Below, in pieces: positions 59,382 to 61,284 of a DNA stretch of 61,284 nt. Both the position numbers and the translations under genes were made by a program. The notes under the pieces are model-generated. The model worked only from the letters and a program-made list of their open reading frames with translations. It did not search any database and was not told the origin of the DNA. Location of the stretch: positions 1 to 61,284 of the forward strand of contig CAKUGH010000003.1 of assembly GCA_934654605.1 (NCBI GenBank), written 5' to 3'. Within the stretch, counting starts at the first letter, position 1; every line of letters starts with the position of its first letter. This stretch comes from an uncultured Collinsella sp. GTDB taxonomy: Bacteria; Actinomycetota; Coriobacteriia; Coriobacteriales; Coriobacteriaceae.

Positions 59382-59719
59382 GAGGGTCCTTTCTTTGGCG
59401 CGAACAGGTGAGTTTTGCGTCGTTATGAGTACGTTAACAATTTGAAGCGGCGTGAACTCAGCATCCACGATGCCGCACGTTAAGGGCTATGTTAACGTAC
59501 TCATAACACAACGCTTATTACTTTTTGAGAATCTGGTAATCGGTCGAAATTCGACCGTGAACGGTAGTGCCGTATGGACTTATAGAGCAGAAAAGCTGCA
59601 GCTAAAAAAAGTAGAGTACGTTAACATGCGTCCGACGATAGCGGTCCTCCGCGCGGGCTCTATTCCTGCACGGGCCGGTATGTACGCTCTTTTGATCTCG
59701 CAAGGGTGAAGGTGATCTT
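59382..59719. promoter_or_regulatory. Divergent control region galK/galR
   Basis: No gene in 338 bases. GTTATGAGTACGTTAACA at 59422-59439 and its exact complement at 59490-59507, plus GAGTACGTTAACA at 59614-59626. A GTGAACGGT box lies at 59557-59565 beside GGTCGAAATTCGACC. Confidence 0.7.
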
Positions 59720-60751
59720 GTGGCAAGGCGCCCCTCCAACGATACAGGCTCGCGTCCGGTTTCCATGGCCGACGTCGCCCGCGCTGCTGGCGTTTCGCAG
59801 CAGACGGTCTCGCGCGTCGCCAACGGCCTGCCCAATGTGAACGAGCAGACGCGCCAGCGCGTGCAGGCCGCCATGCAGGAGCTCGGCTTTCGCCCGAGCT
59901 ATGCCGGTCGTTCGCTGCGCGACGGTCGCTACCATTCGGTCGGTCTATGCGTCAACGATGTCACCAAGTTTGGGAACCTGACGATGATCGATGGTATCGC
60001 CAGTGCCGCTCGCGAGCATGGCTGCGCCATCACGCTGGTCGAGATGTCCAAGACCGAGGAGTTCTCGCTTGCCGAGGCCACCCGTCGCATGGCGGCCCTG
60101 CCGGTCGATGGCATCATCATCGGCATGAGCCGTATGGCGCCCGACTTTGAGACGTTTGATCCACTGCCGGGGATCGGCACGGTTATCGTTACCATGTATG
60201 CGCATCCGCGCGTGACCACGGTCGATTCCGACCATTACGGCTGCTCGCTGCTGCTTATGGACCATCTGTTTGAGCTTGGCCACGAGCAGATTCGATATAT
60301 CGGTGGCCCGTCCTTCTCGGTGGACGAGCAGTTCCGCCGCGCCGGTTGGCAAGACGCGCTCGAGCGCAGGCATATCGAGCCGGCAGAACCGCTCGAGGGC
60401 GACTGGTCTGCCAACAGCGGCTACGAGGCCGGCAGGTATCTGGCCGAGCACGACCGAACCATGACGGCGATCTATGCGGCAAACGACCAGATGGCAAATG
60501 GTGCCATCGCCGCGCTGCGCGATAGCGGTCTGCGCGTGCCCGAGGACGTGAGCGTGGTGGGTGTCGACGATTCGCTCGATGATTTTGTCGCGCACAACGA
60601 GCTCACGACCGTGCGGTTCGATCTGCATCAGCGCGGACGCGAGGTGTTTGAACATGCGGTTCCCAAGGAGGGGACGTCGGGCAAAACCGTTGCGATCCGT
60701 ATCCCCGGCCAGCTTATCGTTCGACATACCACAGCGGCGCCGCGCGCGTAG
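59720..60751 (+). CDS. LacI-family regulator of the gal genes
   Basis: 343 residues. Helix-turn-helix MADVARAAGVSQQTVSRVANGLPNVNEQTRQRV, hinge GFRPSYAGRSLRDG and a sugar-binding effector domain. Divergent from galK-galT, and the three GAGTACGTTAACA sites between them are its likely operators. GTG 59720 with AAGGTG five bases before is the start. Confidence 0.86.
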   Translation: MARRPSNDTGSRPVSMADVARAAGVSQQTVSRVANGLPNVNEQTRQRVQAAMQELGFRPSYAGRSLRDGRYHSVGLCVNDVTKFGNLTMIDGIASAAREHGCAITLVEMSKTEEFSLAEATRRMAALPVDGIIIGMSRMAPDFETFDPLPGIGTVIVTMYAHPRVTTVDSDHYGCSLLLMDHLFELGHEQIRYIGGPSFSVDEQFRRAGWQDALERRHIEPAEPLEGDWSANSGYEAGRYLAEHDRTMTAIYAANDQMANGAIAALRDSGLRVPEDVSVVGVDDSLDDFVAHNELTTVRFDLHQRGREVFEHAVPKEGTSGKTVAIRIPGQLIVRHTTAAPRA

Positions 60752-60880
60752 TTTGCGCAGGTCAACGGCGTGTTGCCGCGCTTCAATAACAAATGGTAAG
60801 GATGCCGGCAGATAGCTGTTGAGATACGGCCGAGTGCTATGATAGACGGGTTCTTTTGTCTATCTAGGAGGCTTTGCCTG

Positions 60881-61284
60881 ATGGAGATCACCAAGGATAT
60901 CCGCTACGTTGGCGTCGACGATCACGACATTGACCTGTTCGAGGGCCAGTACGACGTGTCCGAGAACGGTATGGCATACAACAGCTACGTTATCTTGGGC
61001 GAGAAGATCGCTGTCGCCGATTCGGTCGACGGCGGTTTTGTTGACGAGTGGCTCGGCAACATCGAGGCCGTGCTCGATGGTCGTACGCCCGATTATCTGG
61101 TCGTTCACCACATGGAGCCCGATCACTCCGCTGGCATCGCCGCCTTTATGGGGCGCTATCCCCAGGCCCAGATCGTGGCCAGCATGGGCGCCTTCCGCAT
61201 GATGGTTAACTACTTTGGCACCGATTACCCCGAGCGCAAGATGGTCGTCAAAGAGGGCGACGTGCTCGACCTGGGCGGCCACAG
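60881..61284 (+). CDS. Flavodiiron protein (A-type flavoprotein), 3' end outside window
   Basis: First 134 residues only. These proteins reduce O2 or NO at a di-iron centre and protect anaerobes. The metallo-lactamase-like domain shows YNSYVILGEKIAVADSVDG and the iron-ligand motif HHMEPDHSAG. TAGGAGG precedes the ATG by nine bases; TATGAT at 60838 is the likely -10. The C-terminal flavodoxin domain would lie beyond the end. Confidence 0.9.
   Translation, partial: MEITKDIRYVGVDDHDIDLFEGQYDVSENGMAYNSYVILGEKIAVADSVDGGFVDEWLGNIEAVLDGRTPDYLVVHHMEPDHSAGIAAFMGRYPQAQIVASMGAFRMMVNYFGTDYPERKMVVKEGDVLDLGGH

Overview
The window looks like the chromosome of a gut actinobacterium of the class Coriobacteriia, most likely Collinsella. 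The reasons are GC-rich coding DNA, a Tat/hypAB/archaeal-type topoisomerase/tmk-holB-ricT backbone, and a large set of Man- and Lac-family PTS, tagatose-6-phosphate and Leloir genes. Recognition rests on protein motifs read by eye; no database search was run.

Layout. 1-24.4 kb is mostly housekeeping: NhaA (cut by the window start), an AspT-type aminotransferase, a STAS protein, TatB/A-TatC, HypA-HypB, a type IA topoisomerase, a zinc-ribbon membrane protein, Tmk-HolB-RicT, ComF, a nuclease-like protein, a long structured leader plus lipoprotein, HPF, DegV, an oxidoreductase with a His/Cys-rich tail, a HEAT protein, isocitrate dehydrogenase and a membrane-anchored SurA-like protein. 24.4-26.3 kb is an AT-richer accessory patch: a YozG/DUF2975 pair, then two unknown small genes bracketed by a perfect 20-bp inverted repeat.

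26.8-36.9 kb is an amino-sugar module. It holds a Man-family PTS (EIIA, a YajC homologue, EIIB, EIIC, EIID), a GntR/UTRA regulator, AgaS, NagA/AgaA, a flavodoxin, LacX, LacC, the 3' end of a second nagA, and a YhcH-type protein. The probable route is N-acetylgalactosamine to GalNAc-6-P, GalN-6-P, tagatose-6-P and tagatose-1,6-bisphosphate. A tRNA-Thr(CGT), an orphan EIIB-like protein without its phosphorylatable His, galM, a DeoR/LacR regulator and an AlbA_2-type ATPase/HTH gene follow.

41.7-60.8 kb is a galactoside module. Two divergent lacE-lacG / lacI units are followed by a single lacF, an unknown membrane protein, lacA-lacB-lacX-lacC, convergent galK-galT, and a third LacI-type regulator. 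Lactose enters as lactose-6-P, LacG splits it, and Gal-6-P becomes tagatose-6-P and then tagatose-1,6-bisphosphate. Free galactose goes through GalM-GalK-GalT. Neither branch has its tagatose-bisphosphate aldolase here. The window ends inside a flavodiiron protein gene.

The most interesting signals are regulatory. The exact 9-mer GTGAACGGT (or its complement) recurs in six sugar-uptake and galactose control regions. A 20-bp DeoR-type motif links lacR, lacF and lacA, and each LacI-type regulator has its own operator set. Paired 55-bp palindromes with an identical 26-bp gap stand on both sides of one lac unit. Two four-unit blocks of 12-bp operators precede the AlbA_2 gene. A roughly 325-nt structured leader lies between comF and hpf.
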